In this document: positions 23,645-33,533 of the stretch, in pieces
Layout: each line of letters begins with the position of its first letter
Position numbering within the stretch: position 1 is the stretch's first letter
Origin: a gamma proteobacterium HTCC2207
GTDB lineage: Bacteria; Pseudomonadota; Gammaproteobacteria; Pseudomonadales; Porticoccaceae
Assembly (NCBI GenBank): GCA_000153445.1
Contig: CH672396.1
Span: 686,172 to 750,171 of the forward strand
Length of the DNA stretch: 64,000 nt
Reading direction: 5' to 3'
Position numbers and translations under genes: made by a program
Notes under the pieces: model-generated
The model's database searches: none
What the model saw: only the letters and a program-made list of their open reading frames with translations
What the model was told of the DNA's origin: nothing

Positions 23645-24724
23645 ATGGAACCGGGTAGCGCTATAAGAAAAATTATACACTGCGACTGCGATTGTTTTTA
23701 TGCCGCGGTGGAAATGCGTGACGACCCCTCTCTGCGCCAGTACCCAATCGCTATTGGCGGCAAGTCAGATCGTCGCGGTGTGGTTGCTACCTGCAATTAT
23801 AAGGCCCGGGAATACGGTGTCAGATCTGCTATGCCTACGGGTCAGGCGCTAAAACTCTGCCCTGACTTAGTGGTCGTTCCCGGAACCATGGCCAAGTATC
23901 GTGAAGCGTCGATGAAAATTCGCCAGATTTTCTATCGCTACACCGACAAAGTCGAGCCGCTTTCCCTGGATGAGGCCTTTTTGGATGTTACCGAATGTAC
24001 TCAGTGCAGCGGCAGTGCCACTCTGATTGCCGAGGAAATCCGCCGTACCATCGCCGAGGAAGTGGGCGTTACCGCCTCTGCCGGCGTTGCGTCAAATAAG
24101 TTTCTCGCCAAGGTCGCCAGTGATCTGAATAAGCCCGACGGCCAATATGTGATAACGCCGCAGAATATTGCGGCTTTTGTTAAGCAGCTTGAGGTGAAGC
24201 GTATTAATGGCGTTGGCAAAGTAACTAATGAAAAACTGTCGCGCCTCGGGGTAAAAACATGCGGTGATTTACAGGCCTTTGAGTTATTGGATTTAGTGGA
24301 TAAATTTGGCGTTTTTGGCAAGCGTCTTCACGACCTCTGTCGCGGCATAGATAATCGACCGGTAAACGCCAACAGTCGACGCAAGTCTCTCAGCGTTGAG
24401 CGAACTTATTCTGGGGATCTAGCCGACCAGCCCGCCTGTATGTTGAAGTTACCTGAGCTGTTGCTAGAGCTGCGCAGTCGGTTGCGTAAGGTGGACAGTG
24501 ATTACATAGTTACCAAGCAGTTTCTCAAGATAAAATTTAATGACTTTACCAGTACTACTCTAGAGCGAGCTGCCACTGACAGTTTGCCCCTAGAAAGCTT
24601 TGAAGGCCTTTTTGATGAGGCCTGGCAGCGCGGTGCTCGCCCAGTGCGTTTGATGGGATTGGGGGTGCGCTTTATTGATGCAGGCGAGCCTGGGCGCGCA
24701 TTGCAGCTAGATCTTTTTGATTAG
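23645..24724 (+). CDS. dinB: DNA polymerase IV (Y family)
   Basis: 359 aa translesion polymerase. Catalytic carboxylates sit in CDCDCFYAAVEMRDDP near residues 14-29 and SLDEAFLDVT near 106-115; GVASNKFLAKVASDLNKPDGQ and the HhH motif VKRINGVGKVTNEKL follow. The C-terminus ends LQLDLFD, matching the QLxLF-type beta-clamp binding peptide. I use the ATG at 23645 (AAGG upstream), where homology starts; the frame opens at 23597. No LexA box is obvious upstream. Confidence 0.95.
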   Translation: MEPGSAIRKIIHCDCDCFYAAVEMRDDPSLRQYPIAIGGKSDRRGVVATCNYKAREYGVRSAMPTGQALKLCPDLVVVPGTMAKYREASMKIRQIFYRYTDKVEPLSLDEAFLDVTECTQCSGSATLIAEEIRRTIAEEVGVTASAGVASNKFLAKVASDLNKPDGQYVITPQNIAAFVKQLEVKRINGVGKVTNEKLSRLGVKTCGDLQAFELLDLVDKFGVFGKRLHDLCRGIDNRPVNANSRRKSLSVERTYSGDLADQPACMLKLPELLLELRSRLRKVDSDYIVTKQFLKIKFNDFTSTTLERAATDSLPLESFEGLFDEAWQRGARPVRLMGLGVRFIDAGEPGRALQLDLFD

Positions 24725-24795
24725 GCTGATGATTTTGTGGGCAAGCAGGGGCGACACTGTTAAACTATGAAATTGAAAAAAAGGTGATTTCTTCT

Positions 24796-25131
24796 GTGGT
24801 AGATCGTGAAAGTAAAAACAAAACTCGTGATGATATTCAGCGCAAGACTGAAGAATTTCTCTCACGTGGTGGCGAAATTAAACAGCATAATCGAGGTGAA
24901 ACGGGTGAGCCTGCTGATAAGCCGCGCGCTAAATCGGTATTTGTTAGCAGCCAACCGCGACAGACTCGAACATACATCAATGATGTTGTCTCAGCCTTAG
25001 ATAATCGCAAAAAGAAGAAAGCTAAGCCAGTTGCGAAAAAAGTTAGCAAGACGCCAAAGGTTGCCAAGAAAGTTATCTATGATGATTTTGGCGAAGCAGT
25101 CCGTGAGGTTTGGACCAGCGACAAGAAGTAG
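24796..25131 (+). CDS. Small charged protein with a SutA-like EEFLSRGG motif
   Basis: 111 aa, hydrophilic, no membrane segment. EEFLSRGGEI near residues 20-29 resembles the conserved segment of SutA, the small RNA-polymerase-binding transcription factor of Pseudomonas, but here it is N-terminal, and a Lys-rich basic tract (NRKKKKAKPVAKKV) replaces SutA's acidic arm. The GTG at 24796 has AAGGTGA nine bases upstream and is preferred over the GTG at 24784. The similarity is limited to the motif; regulatory function is inference. It stands alone after dinB. Confidence 0.65.
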   Translation: MVDRESKNKTRDDIQRKTEEFLSRGGEIKQHNRGETGEPADKPRAKSVFVSSQPRQTRTYINDVVSALDNRKKKKAKPVAKKVSKTPKVAKKVIYDDFGEAVREVWTSDKK

Positions 25132-25273
25132 ATCTGCGCCCTCAGAATTGTTATCCCCGAGGCTCAAATAACGAGCCTCAGTCGACGTCAAAAATGCTAA
25201 TCTACTAACTTACCTAAAATCTCTTCCAGCTCAATACTCAGCGAGAGTGATTGCAGCCCAGGCTGTTAGTCAG

Positions 25274-25312
25274 CTTGTAAATTTAGCCTGTAAAGTTAGC
25301 CTGTAAATTTAG
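25274..25312. repeat. 13-bp tandem repeat, 3 copies
   Basis: Units at 25274-25286, 25287-25299 and 25300-25312 follow c(t/c)tgtaaa(t/g)ttag. The array lies 12 bp beyond the lipA stop, in the gap between convergent genes. No hairpin is evident. Confidence 0.75.
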
Positions 25313-25324
25313 CTTCAGAAAACT

Positions 25325-26305
25325 CTAAGTAATGTCTTCGCCGCGAGCCTGTTTGTCAGCATGGTAGCTCGAGCGCACTAGAGGTCCACAGGCGGCCTGT
25401 TTAAAGCCAATACTCTCGGCGTAGGCTGTGTACTCAGCAAACTCATCTGGATGGACAAAGCGGTCCACGGGCAGGTGATTGACTGAGGGTTGAAGATACT
25501 GACCCACGGTAAGCATATCCACATCATGGGCACGAAGATCATCAAGCGTGCGCAATAGCTCTTCTTTGGTTTCACCTAGGCCCACCATCAAGCCAGACTT
25601 GGTAGGTACGTGCGGATTTAGTGCTTTGTAATCTTTTAGCAGCTTAAGCGACCACTCGTAGTTGGCCCCTGGGCGTGCTTCGCGGTAGAGGCGCGGAACA
25701 GTTTCCATATTGTGGTTGAAGACATCCGGCGGCGTCGCCGTAAGAATCTCGAGAGCCGGGGCCATACGACCGCGAAAATCAGGCACCAGCACTTCAACCT
25801 GCAGATCGGGCGAGAGCAGTTTGGCTTCGCGGATACAGTCGGCAAAATGCTGAGCACCACCGTCGCGTAAATCATCGCGATCAACTGAGGTAATTACCAC
25901 ATAATTGAGGGCCATCTCGTGAATCGCGAGAGCCAGATTTTTCGGTTCTTCAGTATCCAGAGGGTTGGGCTTACCGTGGCCTACGTCGCAGAACGGGCAG
26001 CGTCTGGTGCAGATCTCACCCATAATCATAAAGGTCGCTGTGCCGTTGCTAAAACATTCATGCAGGTTTGGACAGGCGGCCTCTTCACAGACCGTAGCCA
26101 TCTTATGTTTGCGCAGAATATTCTTAATGGTCTGAACCTTGGGTGAGCTGGAGAGGCGTATGCGCATCCACTCGGGCTTGCGCTGGACATCAACCGTAGG
26201 AATTACCTTGACTGGAATCCGTTCCACTTTGTCGGCACTGCGCAGTTTCTCACCCTGTTGCAGGCGACGGGTGCGCTGTGGAGGTGTAACGGTGTCTCGA
26301 GTCAT
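25325..26305 (-). CDS. lipA: Lipoyl synthase
   Basis: 326 aa radical-SAM enzyme that inserts two sulfurs into octanoyl-lipoyl domains. The auxiliary cluster cysteines are C73, C78 and C84 ([12 protein letters not shown]); the radical-SAM cluster is C99, C103 and C106 (CTRRCPFC). The C-terminal RSSYHADKQ supplies the Ser ligand. It is 9 bp downstream of lipB, ending the dacA-ybeD-lipB-lipA series. Confidence 0.98.
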   Translation of the reverse strand: MTRDTVTPPQRTRRLQQGEKLRSADKVERIPVKVIPTVDVQRKPEWMRIRLSSSPKVQTIKNILRKHKMATVCEEAACPNLHECFSNGTATFMIMGEICTRRCPFCDVGHGKPNPLDTEEPKNLALAIHEMALNYVVITSVDRDDLRDGGAQHFADCIREAKLLSPDLQVEVLVPDFRGRMAPALEILTATPPDVFNHNMETVPRLYREARPGANYEWSLKLLKDYKALNPHVPTKSGLMVGLGETKEELLRTLDDLRAHDVDMLTVGQYLQPSVNHLPVDRFVHPDEFAEYTAYAESIGFKQAACGPLVRSSYHADKQARGEDIT

Positions 26306-26314
26306 AACAAGCCT

Positions 26315-26986
26315 TTATGTAAGTTCGTGTAACAGAGCGTCAGAGTCGCCGCTGCGGTATGCATTATAGCCAAGACCTGCGCTTAAAGAATCGGCTAATT
26401 TACCCATAACCTGCTCTATAGTCGGTGGCTCATCGACCAAATCGGCAAGTTGAGTCATGGCCACGCCAAGACCACAGGGGTTAATACGTTGCCAGGGGGA
26501 AAGGTCCATGCTGACATTAAAATTTAAACCGTGATAGCTGCAGCCTTTGCGAATCCGCAGGCCCAGAGAGGCAATCTTGTCGCCATTACCCACATAGACT
26601 CCCGGTGCGTCTCTGCGCGGCGCTGCACTGATATGCCAGTGTGCCAATGTCTGCACCAACGCCTGCTCAATAAGGGTTACGAGATCCCGCACACCGATCT
26701 TTAAGCGCTTTAAATCCACTAGCACATAGGCGGTGATTTGCCCTGGCCCATGATAAGTTACATGGCCGCCGCGATCACTTTTGACTACAGGGATATCTCC
26801 GGGCAGTAAAATATACTCTTCTTTGCCGGCCTGGCCTTGGGTGAATACGGGATGATGCTCAAGCAGCCATATCTCATCAGCAGTCTCCGCATTGCGTTTC
26901 TCATTGAAGGCTTTCATAGCGTCGAAGACAGTGCTGTAGTCCTGTAAGCCGAGGTGACGAACGATGAGTGGTGTTTCGCTACTCAC
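26315..26986 (-). CDS. lipB: Octanoyl-[ACP]:protein N-octanoyltransferase
   Basis: 223 aa. Transfers octanoyl groups from ACP to lipoyl domains, the first lipoate step. [10 protein letters not shown], the [12 protein letters not shown] loop, the Lys of [17 protein letters not shown] and the catalytic Cys of INPCGLG are present. I prefer the GTG at 26986, two bases after the ybeD stop, because homology starts just after it; the frame extends to 27091 inside ybeD. Confidence 0.95.
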   Translation of the reverse strand: MSSETPLIVRHLGLQDYSTVFDAMKAFNEKRNAETADEIWLLEHHPVFTQGQAGKEEYILLPGDIPVVKSDRGGHVTYHGPGQITAYVLVDLKRLKIGVRDLVTLIEQALVQTLAHWHISAAPRRDAPGVYVGNGDKIASLGLRIRKGCSYHGLNFNVSMDLSPWQRINPCGLGVAMTQLADLVDEPPTIEQVMGKLADSLSAGLGYNAYRSGDSDALLHELT

Positions 26987-26988
26987 TG

Positions 26989-27285
26989 TCAGAGAACCAT
27001 CTTGACCTGTGGGCTGTTTTTTAGATCGGCAAATATGTCTTCCAGCTGGGGTTTGCCGGTGGCAGTAATAACCACGGTAATCGACTGCCACTTGCCCTTG
27101 CTACTGTCGCGAATCGCTATTTTGCTGCGATCAAAACCTGGGGCATATGTATCCATAACCTGAAGTACATGCCGATGCAGTTCTGGGTCCGCTGAGCCCA
27201 AAACTTTGATTGGATAATCGCAGGGGAATTCGATCAGAGGGGCGTTGTCTTTTGTCGCGTTGGTCGCTTTTTTCAGATCAGGCAT
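26989..27285 (-). CDS. ybeD: YbeD/DUF493 family protein
   Basis: 98 aa (101 if the GTG at 27294 is used). The core [17 protein letters not shown] and the C-terminal pattern [16 protein letters not shown]...VKMVL match DUF493, an ACT-like small-domain family of unsettled function. AGGTG lies 6 bases before the ATG at 27285, favouring that start. The dacA-ybeD-lipB order is conserved in gammaproteobacteria. Confidence 0.9.
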   Translation of the reverse strand: MPDLKKATNATKDNAPLIEFPCDYPIKVLGSADPELHRHVLQVMDTYAPGFDRSKIAIRDSSKGKWQSITVVITATGKPQLEDIFADLKNSPQVKMVL

Positions 27286-27294
27286 TCTTTTCAC

Positions 27295-28470
27295 CTAGGA
27301 CATTAGCTGTGTAATAAACAGCAGAATCCAGTCGACAAATCGCGAGAACAGGCCGGACTGAGCAATATCTTTTTCTGCAACCAGCGCTGTATCGATCAAT
27401 ATCTCATCATTAAGCGAGACCTGGAGACGACCGAGTTCTTGGCCGGCAGCAATCGGTGCCTTAATTTGTTCGTCGACCAAAATATTGGCGCTGAGCTCCT
27501 TCTGTGCTCCACGAGGTAAGGTCAGGGTGACATTTTCGGCGATGGTTAGATTAAGAAATCCCTCTTCGCCGTACCAGACTTTGGCATTCTCTTTGAGGAT
27601 GTCCCCAGCGGAATAAATCGTCTTGGTATCGTAGTGACGAAAACCATAGGAGAGTAATTTTTGTGTCTCTCTGGCTCTGGCCTTGTCACTGTCGGCGCCC
27701 ATAACAACTGAAATTAGACGCATATCGCGACGTTTGGCTGAGGAAACCAGGCAGTATCCAGCAGCATTCGTGTGTCCGGTTTTTAGGCCGTCGACGCTGC
27801 TGTCGCGCCATAGTAGGCGGTTTCTGTTGGGCTGATTGATATTGTTGTACTTAAAATATTTTTCCGAGTAGATGCTGTAGTGCTCAGGGTGGTCCTGAAT
27901 AATGGCGCGGGCCAATAAAGAGAGATCACGTGCCGTGGATACCATGCCTTCATAGGGCAGGCCGGTTGAATTAAGGTATTGGGTAGAGTCCATGCCGAGC
28001 AGAGAGGCTTGATGATTCATCACATCGGCAAAGGCAGCTTCATCCCCACTGATATGCTCAGCTAGTGCAATAGAAGCATCGTTACCCGACTGAATAATTA
28101 CGCCGCGCATTAAGTCGCTTACCGAGACCCTGGTGCGGGGGTTTAAAAACATGGTTGAGCCATCGGTCTTGGCGCCGCCTTTTTCCCAGGCATTGTCGCT
28201 GATCAGCACCGTCTCATCTTTACTCATACGCCCGGCAGCAATCTCATTAGAGACAATATAGGTGGTCATCATTTTTACTAGGCTGGCAGGTGGCAGCGGC
28301 ATATCGGCGTTATTTTCAACCAGAATATGGCCAGTGTTGGCATCGATAAGAATATAGGCTTTGGCTGCCAGCTCTGGTGGCGCGGGAATAAGTTGTTGTG
28401 CCTGCACCGCAGACAAACCTTGTAAGCTCAGAACAATAGCAGCAAAAGAGACAAGGTATTTTTTCAGCAT
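27295..28470 (-). CDS. dacA: D-alanyl-D-alanine carboxypeptidase (PBP5/6 type)
   Basis: 391 aa low-molecular-weight penicillin-binding protein that trims pentapeptide side chains. A signal peptide (about residues 1-24, ending VQAQ) precedes the catalytic SLVK (S63, K66), S128-G-N130 and K230-T-G232. A C-terminal beta domain and a terminal amphipathic helix (SRFVDWILLFITQLM) for membrane anchoring follow. The stop abuts ybeD. Confidence 0.97.
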   Translation of the reverse strand: MLKKYLVSFAAIVLSLQGLSAVQAQQLIPAPPELAAKAYILIDANTGHILVENNADMPLPPASLVKMMTTYIVSNEIAAGRMSKDETVLISDNAWEKGGAKTDGSTMFLNPRTRVSVSDLMRGVIIQSGNDASIALAEHISGDEAAFADVMNHQASLLGMDSTQYLNSTGLPYEGMVSTARDLSLLARAIIQDHPEHYSIYSEKYFKYNNINQPNRNRLLWRDSSVDGLKTGHTNAAGYCLVSSAKRRDMRLISVVMGADSDKARARETQKLLSYGFRHYDTKTIYSAGDILKENAKVWYGEEGFLNLTIAENVTLTLPRGAQKELSANILVDEQIKAPIAAGQELGRLQVSLNDEILIDTALVAEKDIAQSGLFSRFVDWILLFITQLMS

Positions 28471-28610
28471 AATAGGACCATGGTTTAAAAAAGTGGCAGA
28501 AGCGTAAGCTTAACACCTCAGTCGCTGCTATGCGCCCCTTGGAGTATGTTTACCGGCTAATTTAAGTCGCTGGGCTTCTGGCCTAGCTGTGATCTGATGT
28601 AGCGCTGGCG

Positions 28611-29480
28611 TTAAGGAGAGACCGAAAAGGCCGACAGATTAATGGTTTTTTTGAGCATCGCTTTAATGGTGACCAGTTCCATATTGTCAGCTATAGGGCC
28701 AATCCATAACTTGAACAGATTATTCTGATTGCGCACCACTATTGGCTTTGAGGTAAGGCCGCGGATTTTGCCCTGCATTTCGTGGGCGAGCGCCATATCG
28801 CTAAAGGCTCCAACCTGCAGGTAGTTGCCAGTGACTGCAGTTGCGACGGGTCTGTTGGGTATTCTTACTGGGCTGGGTTTGATCGGGGCTTTGCGCGCGG
28901 CTTGAACGATCAGCGGCGGGTTGGCTAGCGTCTGAGGATGAACCTCTGTATCTATTACCTCAATTAGCACATTGGCCGTGCCTTTATCAGCATAACCGAG
29001 TTTCATTGCGGCCACATAGGAGAGGTCGATTAGGCGCGCCCCATGAAATGGTCCGCGGTCATTAATTCTCACCACCACAGAACTGCCATTTTCAACATTA
29101 GTCACGCGAGCATAGCAGGGGATCGGCAAGGTTTTATGGGCTGCCGTCATGCCGTACATATTGTAGATTTCGCCATTAGACGTGAGGCGACCGTGAAACT
29201 TGGTGCCATACCACGAGGCTATACCGGTTTCTTTATAGCCGTTACTGGATGGCAACACCCAATAGGTTTTGCCAAATACCTCGTAGGGGCTTTTATTACC
29301 GGCGTTGGTGATCGGTTCTGACTTCGGTGTCGCATTGGGAATCAATGTGGTGTTGATACGCTTGCCTGCACCATCTTTCTCCATCTCAGGGGTTAAACCG
29401 CAGGCACCCAGAGTCAGCGCCATTAGCAAGATGGCAATGCGTTGAGACTGGGTTACAAAATTAGCGCTGCGAGCAAGCAT
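28611..29480 (-). CDS. rlpA: RlpA septal-ring lytic transglycosylase lipoprotein
   Basis: 289 aa. The lipobox LGAC gives a lipidated Cys27. The double-psi beta-barrel domain (TGIASWYGTKFHGRLTSNGE through RINDRGPFHGARLIDLS) spans about residues 83-175, and a SPOR domain (YLQVGAFSDMALAHEMQGKI) lies at the C-terminus. RlpA cleaves stem-peptide-free glycan, and SPOR targets it to division septa. The start overlaps the mltB 3' end by 20 bases. Confidence 0.94.
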   Translation of the reverse strand: MLARSANFVTQSQRIAILLMALTLGACGLTPEMEKDGAGKRINTTLIPNATPKSEPITNAGNKSPYEVFGKTYWVLPSSNGYKETGIASWYGTKFHGRLTSNGEIYNMYGMTAAHKTLPIPCYARVTNVENGSSVVVRINDRGPFHGARLIDLSYVAAMKLGYADKGTANVLIEVIDTEVHPQTLANPPLIVQAARKAPIKPSPVRIPNRPVATAVTGNYLQVGAFSDMALAHEMQGKIRGLTSKPIVVRNQNNLFKLWIGPIADNMELVTIKAMLKKTINLSAFSVSP

Positions 29481-30501
29481 CTGTTACTGCGCATTTTTCT
29501 TGACGAATTAATTCACTCAGCTGGTAGACAGCCATGGCGTATTTGGTGCGCGGGTTATAGCGACTGATAACGTAAAAATTGTGCATACCAAGCCAGTACT
29601 CGTTGCCATATTTGGCACTAAAGCGCATCGGCAGGGCTTTGGTCTCAGGTGGCAGTTGCTCGATAATGTTATATCCCTGGGTACCCAGTTCTGCCAGTGA
29701 GAGTTTCGGGCGGTGGAGTTTGTTGAGTGTATCCTCTGCTGGATCGCTGCTGATATTGGCGCGCACCGCGACTGTTTCGCCCTGTCTCCAGTGATGGGCG
29801 GAAAAGTAGCTGGCGACGCTGCCAATAGCGTCTATCGGATTGTTCCAGATATCGGCAAACTGATCGTCATCGAAGTCCACCGCATAGGCGCGATAACTGC
29901 TTGGCATAAACTGTCCCCAGCCCATGGCTCCGGCATAGGAACCGGTGAGTTCGACGGGATTCTGATTTTGCTCACGGGAGAGTAAAAAGAGGTTTTCCAG
30001 CTCGGCGGTAAAAAAGCGCTTTCTCGATTCCCGCTTATTGGTGTAGGTGTAATAGTCAAAGGCTAGGGTGGTCAGGGCATCAACCACTTTATAACTGCCG
30101 GTATTGCTGCCGTAATTGGTTTCGACACCGATAATGCTGACAATAATGGCTTGGTCTACGCCAAAATCACGCTCCGCCTGCTCCAGAATTTCTTGATGCT
30201 CTTGCCAAAACTTTACCCCGCCCTTGATACGGCGATCAGAGATAAAGTGTTTGCGGTACTCGTACCAGGGTTTGACCTTTTCCGCAGGGCGACTCATGGC
30301 CTTGACTATGGATTCTTGATGTTTGGCTACGCTCAACCAGCTAACAATATCCTCTCGGGCAAACTCATGCTTGTCTACCATAAGATCGATAAAGTCGGCG
30401 GCTTCTGGATGGGTCGAATAGTCCGCGTGACTGAGGCTCGCCAGAGGCAGTGCCGTCAGGCTCGCGAGAGAGAGTAGGGCTGTTGCAAGATATTTTTTCA
30501 A
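29461..30501 (-). CDS. mltB: Lytic murein transglycosylase B
   Basis: 346 aa. The catalytic Glu is E127 in IIGVETNYGSNTG; SYAGAMGWGQFMPSSY and IWNNPIDAIGSVASYF are family motifs. It forms anhydromuropeptides from peptidoglycan. The signal peptide lacks a lipobox Cys (LASLSHADYS), so unlike E. coli MltB it should be soluble in the periplasm. It lies between rodA and rlpA. Confidence 0.96.
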   Translation of the reverse strand: MKKYLATALLSLASLTALPLASLSHADYSTHPEAADFIDLMVDKHEFAREDIVSWLSVAKHQESIVKAMSRPAEKVKPWYEYRKHFISDRRIKGGVKFWQEHQEILEQAERDFGVDQAIIVSIIGVETNYGSNTGSYKVVDALTTLAFDYYTYTNKRESRKRFFTAELENLFLLSREQNQNPVELTGSYAGAMGWGQFMPSSYRAYAVDFDDDQFADIWNNPIDAIGSVASYFSAHHWRQGETVAVRANISSDPAEDTLNKLHRPKLSLAELGTQGYNIIEQLPPETKALPMRFSAKYGNEYWLGMHNFYVISRYNPRTKYAMAVYQLSELIRQEKCAVTDACSQR

Positions 30502-30510
30502 AGGTTTTTC

Positions 30511-31638
30511 CTAAATCCGTTTGGGCTCGGTGCTTATGGCCATCAGAATACCAAATCCACTGAACAGAGTCACAATTGCTGAGCCGCCATAGCTAATAAA
30601 TGGGAGCGGTGCGCCGACCACTGGCAAAATACCGGAAACCATGCCCATATTGACAAAGATATAGACAAAAAAGGTCAGGCTTAAAGTTCCAGCCACCAGT
30701 CGACTAAATATAGTGTGGGCATTTAGTGCGATGACCATGCAGCGGCCTATCAGTAATAGATAGACCAGCAGCAAGCTGAGCACGCCAATTAAACCAAATT
30801 CCTCGGCCAACACAGCAATAATAAAGTCAGTGTGGCTCTCTGGAAGAAAGTTCAGCTGTGACTGAGTGCCCTGAGTCCAGCCCTTACCACTCCAGCCACC
30901 AGAGCCAATGGCAGTAGTTGATTGAATAATATTCCAGCCAGCACCGAGTTTGTCTTCCCCGGGATTTAGGAGTGTTAGTACGCGCTGCTTTTGATAGTCG
31001 AGCAGAACGTAAAACCAGAGCGTCGGAATGGCTGCGACGGCTATAAGAACGGTAGCAACTAAATAACGCTTGCCGAGCCCAGATAGAAAAATTGCAAAAA
31101 AGCCCGATGAAAAAATAATCAGCGATGTGCCCAGGTCAGGCTGCCGGGCGACCAAGAAAACCGGCAGCAGGGTGGCCAGAGTGGCTACAAAAACATGCTT
31201 AAAGCGCGGTGGCAGGTAACGTTTACTAAGATAAGCCGAGACCATCATGGGGACAGCAATCTTCATTAATTCCGAGGGCTGGAAACGGGTAAAACCCATA
31301 TCCAACCAGCGTTGTGCACCCTTTGCTCCAACGCCAAAAAATAGCACCGCCACCAATGATAGCAGGCCACCAAGATAAATAAGGGTTGATCCACGCTCCC
31401 AAAATCGCGGTTTAAACTGGGCCATAACAAGCATGGCAAACAGACCAGCCAGCATAAAGGTAGCCTGACGTTTGACATAGAAAATGCTCTGCCCGCTGGC
31501 GCTATAAAGTACGGTGAGGCCGATTCCACAGAGGACTAATAGCAGCAGTAGTAGAGGAATATCTATATGCAGAACCCGCGATGGTCGTCGGTCACCACCG
31601 GGGCTACTGAGTTGGCGAACAAAATCATCTCTATGCAT
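30511..31638 (-). CDS. rodA: Peptidoglycan glycosyltransferase RodA
   Basis: 375 aa SEDS-family polymerase with about ten membrane helices. Motifs include the segment ending GAKGAQRWLDMGFTRFQPSELMKI, the DFIIAVLAEEFG region near residue 270 and VGAPLPFISYGGSA near the C-terminus. Works with PBP2 in the elongasome. It lies 6 bp after mrdA. Confidence 0.97.
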   Translation of the reverse strand: MHRDDFVRQLSSPGGDRRPSRVLHIDIPLLLLLLVLCGIGLTVLYSASGQSIFYVKRQATFMLAGLFAMLVMAQFKPRFWERGSTLIYLGGLLSLVAVLFFGVGAKGAQRWLDMGFTRFQPSELMKIAVPMMVSAYLSKRYLPPRFKHVFVATLATLLPVFLVARQPDLGTSLIIFSSGFFAIFLSGLGKRYLVATVLIAVAAIPTLWFYVLLDYQKQRVLTLLNPGEDKLGAGWNIIQSTTAIGSGGWSGKGWTQGTQSQLNFLPESHTDFIIAVLAEEFGLIGVLSLLLVYLLLIGRCMVIALNAHTIFSRLVAGTLSLTFFVYIFVNMGMVSGILPVVGAPLPFISYGGSAIVTLFSGFGILMAISTEPKRI

Positions 31639-31644
31639 TGTTCA

Positions 31645-33504
31645 TTACCTGGTCACCAGCTTGGTAGGTTCTTGAGACTCCATGTAAGCGTCAAATACTG
31701 CCCGTGCAATCGGCGCTGCAGAGGAGCCGCCATGTTCTCCATTTTCAACAATTAAGCCGATCGCAATTTTAGGGTTTTCTACCGGCGCAAAGGCGACAAA
31801 CAGCGCATGATCCCATTGGTTTTTATTGAGCTTACTGCTGTCATATTTTTCTTCTGCATCAATACTGATGGCTTGAGCTGTACCGGTTTTTCCAGCAATT
31901 TTGTAGTCCAACCCTTTATTGATGCTTCTCGCGGTGCCGCGACTGCTGTGAACAACATCTTGCATGGCTTTGTGCATATAGTCCCAGTGTCTGGGGCTGA
32001 TGTCGATCTTAGCGCCGCCTTCGGCAGCCGGTTGTTCTACTCCATTGATTGACTTAACCAAACGTGGAGTGCGCACATCGCCGCGGCTGGCAATGCGTGC
32101 AGACATAACCGCCAGTTGCAGGGGTGTGGTGAGCATAAACCCCTGGCCGATACTGGTATTTATTGTGTCACCCTTAAACCAACTCTGTCCATGGGCACCT
32201 TTTTTCCACGCTCTACTGGGCATGATGCCGGGTCTTTCGCTAGGCATATCAATACCGGTTTTGGCCCCGAGACCAAACTGTGAGCCGTAGTCTGCTAGCA
32301 GATCAATGCCGGTCTTGACCCCTAAACCATAGAAATAAATATTGCAGGACTCGATAATCGCTTTTGATAAGTCGACGCCGTCGCCATGACCCCCGCGGGC
32401 AAAATTATGGTCGCGCCAGGGCCGTTCAATGCCTTTGAAAAAGAAATAGCCATTGTCATTGATTTTATACTCGGTGGTGACAATGTCGTGTTGCAGTGCA
32501 ATCAGTCCAAAAAGCGGTTTGATTGTTGAACCCGGCGGATACTGCCCGCGGATGGAACGATCAAAAAGCGGCCGGTCATTGGAATAGAGCAGGCCGTCAT
32601 AGTTGTTCTGGCTTATGCCTGTAACAAATAGATTTGGGTCGTAACTGGGTGTGCTGACCATAGCAAGAATGCCGCCGGTCTCAATTTCGATTGCAACCAG
32701 CGCGCCGCGTTCGCCCTGAAACGCATCAAAGGCAACTCGTTGCAGATCACTGTCGAGATAGAGTGTCAGATTATCGCCTGAGACAGCCGGCGTTTGATCT
32801 AAGATGCGCATGGCGCGCCCACGGGCATTGGTCTCTACCTGCTCACTGCCAACAGTACCGAGCAGTTGTGCCTCATAAAACTTTTCTAATCCTATTTTGC
32901 CGATCGAATCGGTACCGCTGTATTTTACTGCTTCAATAGTTTGGGTTTCTCGTTCATTTATTCGTCCGACATAGCCTACAGCATGGGCGAACAAATCTTT
33001 ATGGGGATAGTGACGAATCAAGCGTGCAGAAGTTTCGGCGCCGTTCAGTCGATGGCCGTTAACGGCTAAAATGGCACGTTCGGATTCGCTTAAATTAACA
33101 TGTAATGTGGTCTGTTCGTAGGGCCGTCGGCGGCGTAAATTTTTATTAAAGCGATCTATATCGCGCTTTGAGATGTTGATTAACTTACCTAATTCACTCA
33201 GTAAGTGTTCAACATTCTGACTGCGCTCAGGCACGATAGTCAGATTGTAGCTAGGACGATTGTCGGCGATCAGCTCGCCTTTGCGATCATAAATTAGGCC
33301 GCGAGAAGGTGGCAGAGGTCGAACCAAAACTCGATTGTTGTTGGACTGAGTAGCAAAGTCCTCATGGCGGGAAATTTGCAGATCAAAGTAACGCAGACTT
33401 AGAACTACAGTCAGTAGCAGAGTCACCAGAGTGCCGACAAACAGTCTGCGGGCGAACAGTTCTCGCTCCCGTGCCGGATCTGAAAAAGCGCCATCATGCA
33501 TCAT
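31645..33504 (-). CDS. mrdA: Penicillin-binding protein 2 (elongation transpeptidase)
   Basis: 619 aa. One N-terminal membrane anchor (about residues 21-40), a dimerisation domain with PPSRGLIYDRKGELIADN near 64-82, and a transpeptidase domain with S326-x-x-K329 (GSTIKP), SCN and KTGTAQ near the C-terminus. Crosslinks the lateral wall with RodA. The adjacent SEDS partner and length support PBP2 rather than FtsI. Confidence 0.97.
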   Translation of the reverse strand: MMHDGAFSDPARERELFARRLFVGTLVTLLLTVVLSLRYFDLQISRHEDFATQSNNNRVLVRPLPPSRGLIYDRKGELIADNRPSYNLTIVPERSQNVEHLLSELGKLINISKRDIDRFNKNLRRRRPYEQTTLHVNLSESERAILAVNGHRLNGAETSARLIRHYPHKDLFAHAVGYVGRINERETQTIEAVKYSGTDSIGKIGLEKFYEAQLLGTVGSEQVETNARGRAMRILDQTPAVSGDNLTLYLDSDLQRVAFDAFQGERGALVAIEIETGGILAMVSTPSYDPNLFVTGISQNNYDGLLYSNDRPLFDRSIRGQYPPGSTIKPLFGLIALQHDIVTTEYKINDNGYFFFKGIERPWRDHNFARGGHGDGVDLSKAIIESCNIYFYGLGVKTGIDLLADYGSQFGLGAKTGIDMPSERPGIMPSRAWKKGAHGQSWFKGDTINTSIGQGFMLTTPLQLAVMSARIASRGDVRTPRLVKSINGVEQPAAEGGAKIDISPRHWDYMHKAMQDVVHSSRGTARSINKGLDYKIAGKTGTAQAISIDAEEKYDSSKLNKNQWDHALFVAFAPVENPKIAIGLIVENGEHGGSSAAPIARAVFDAYMESQEPTKLVTR

Positions 33505-33533
33505 ATAGTTCTGTCACTGTAAATTCGTGTTCC

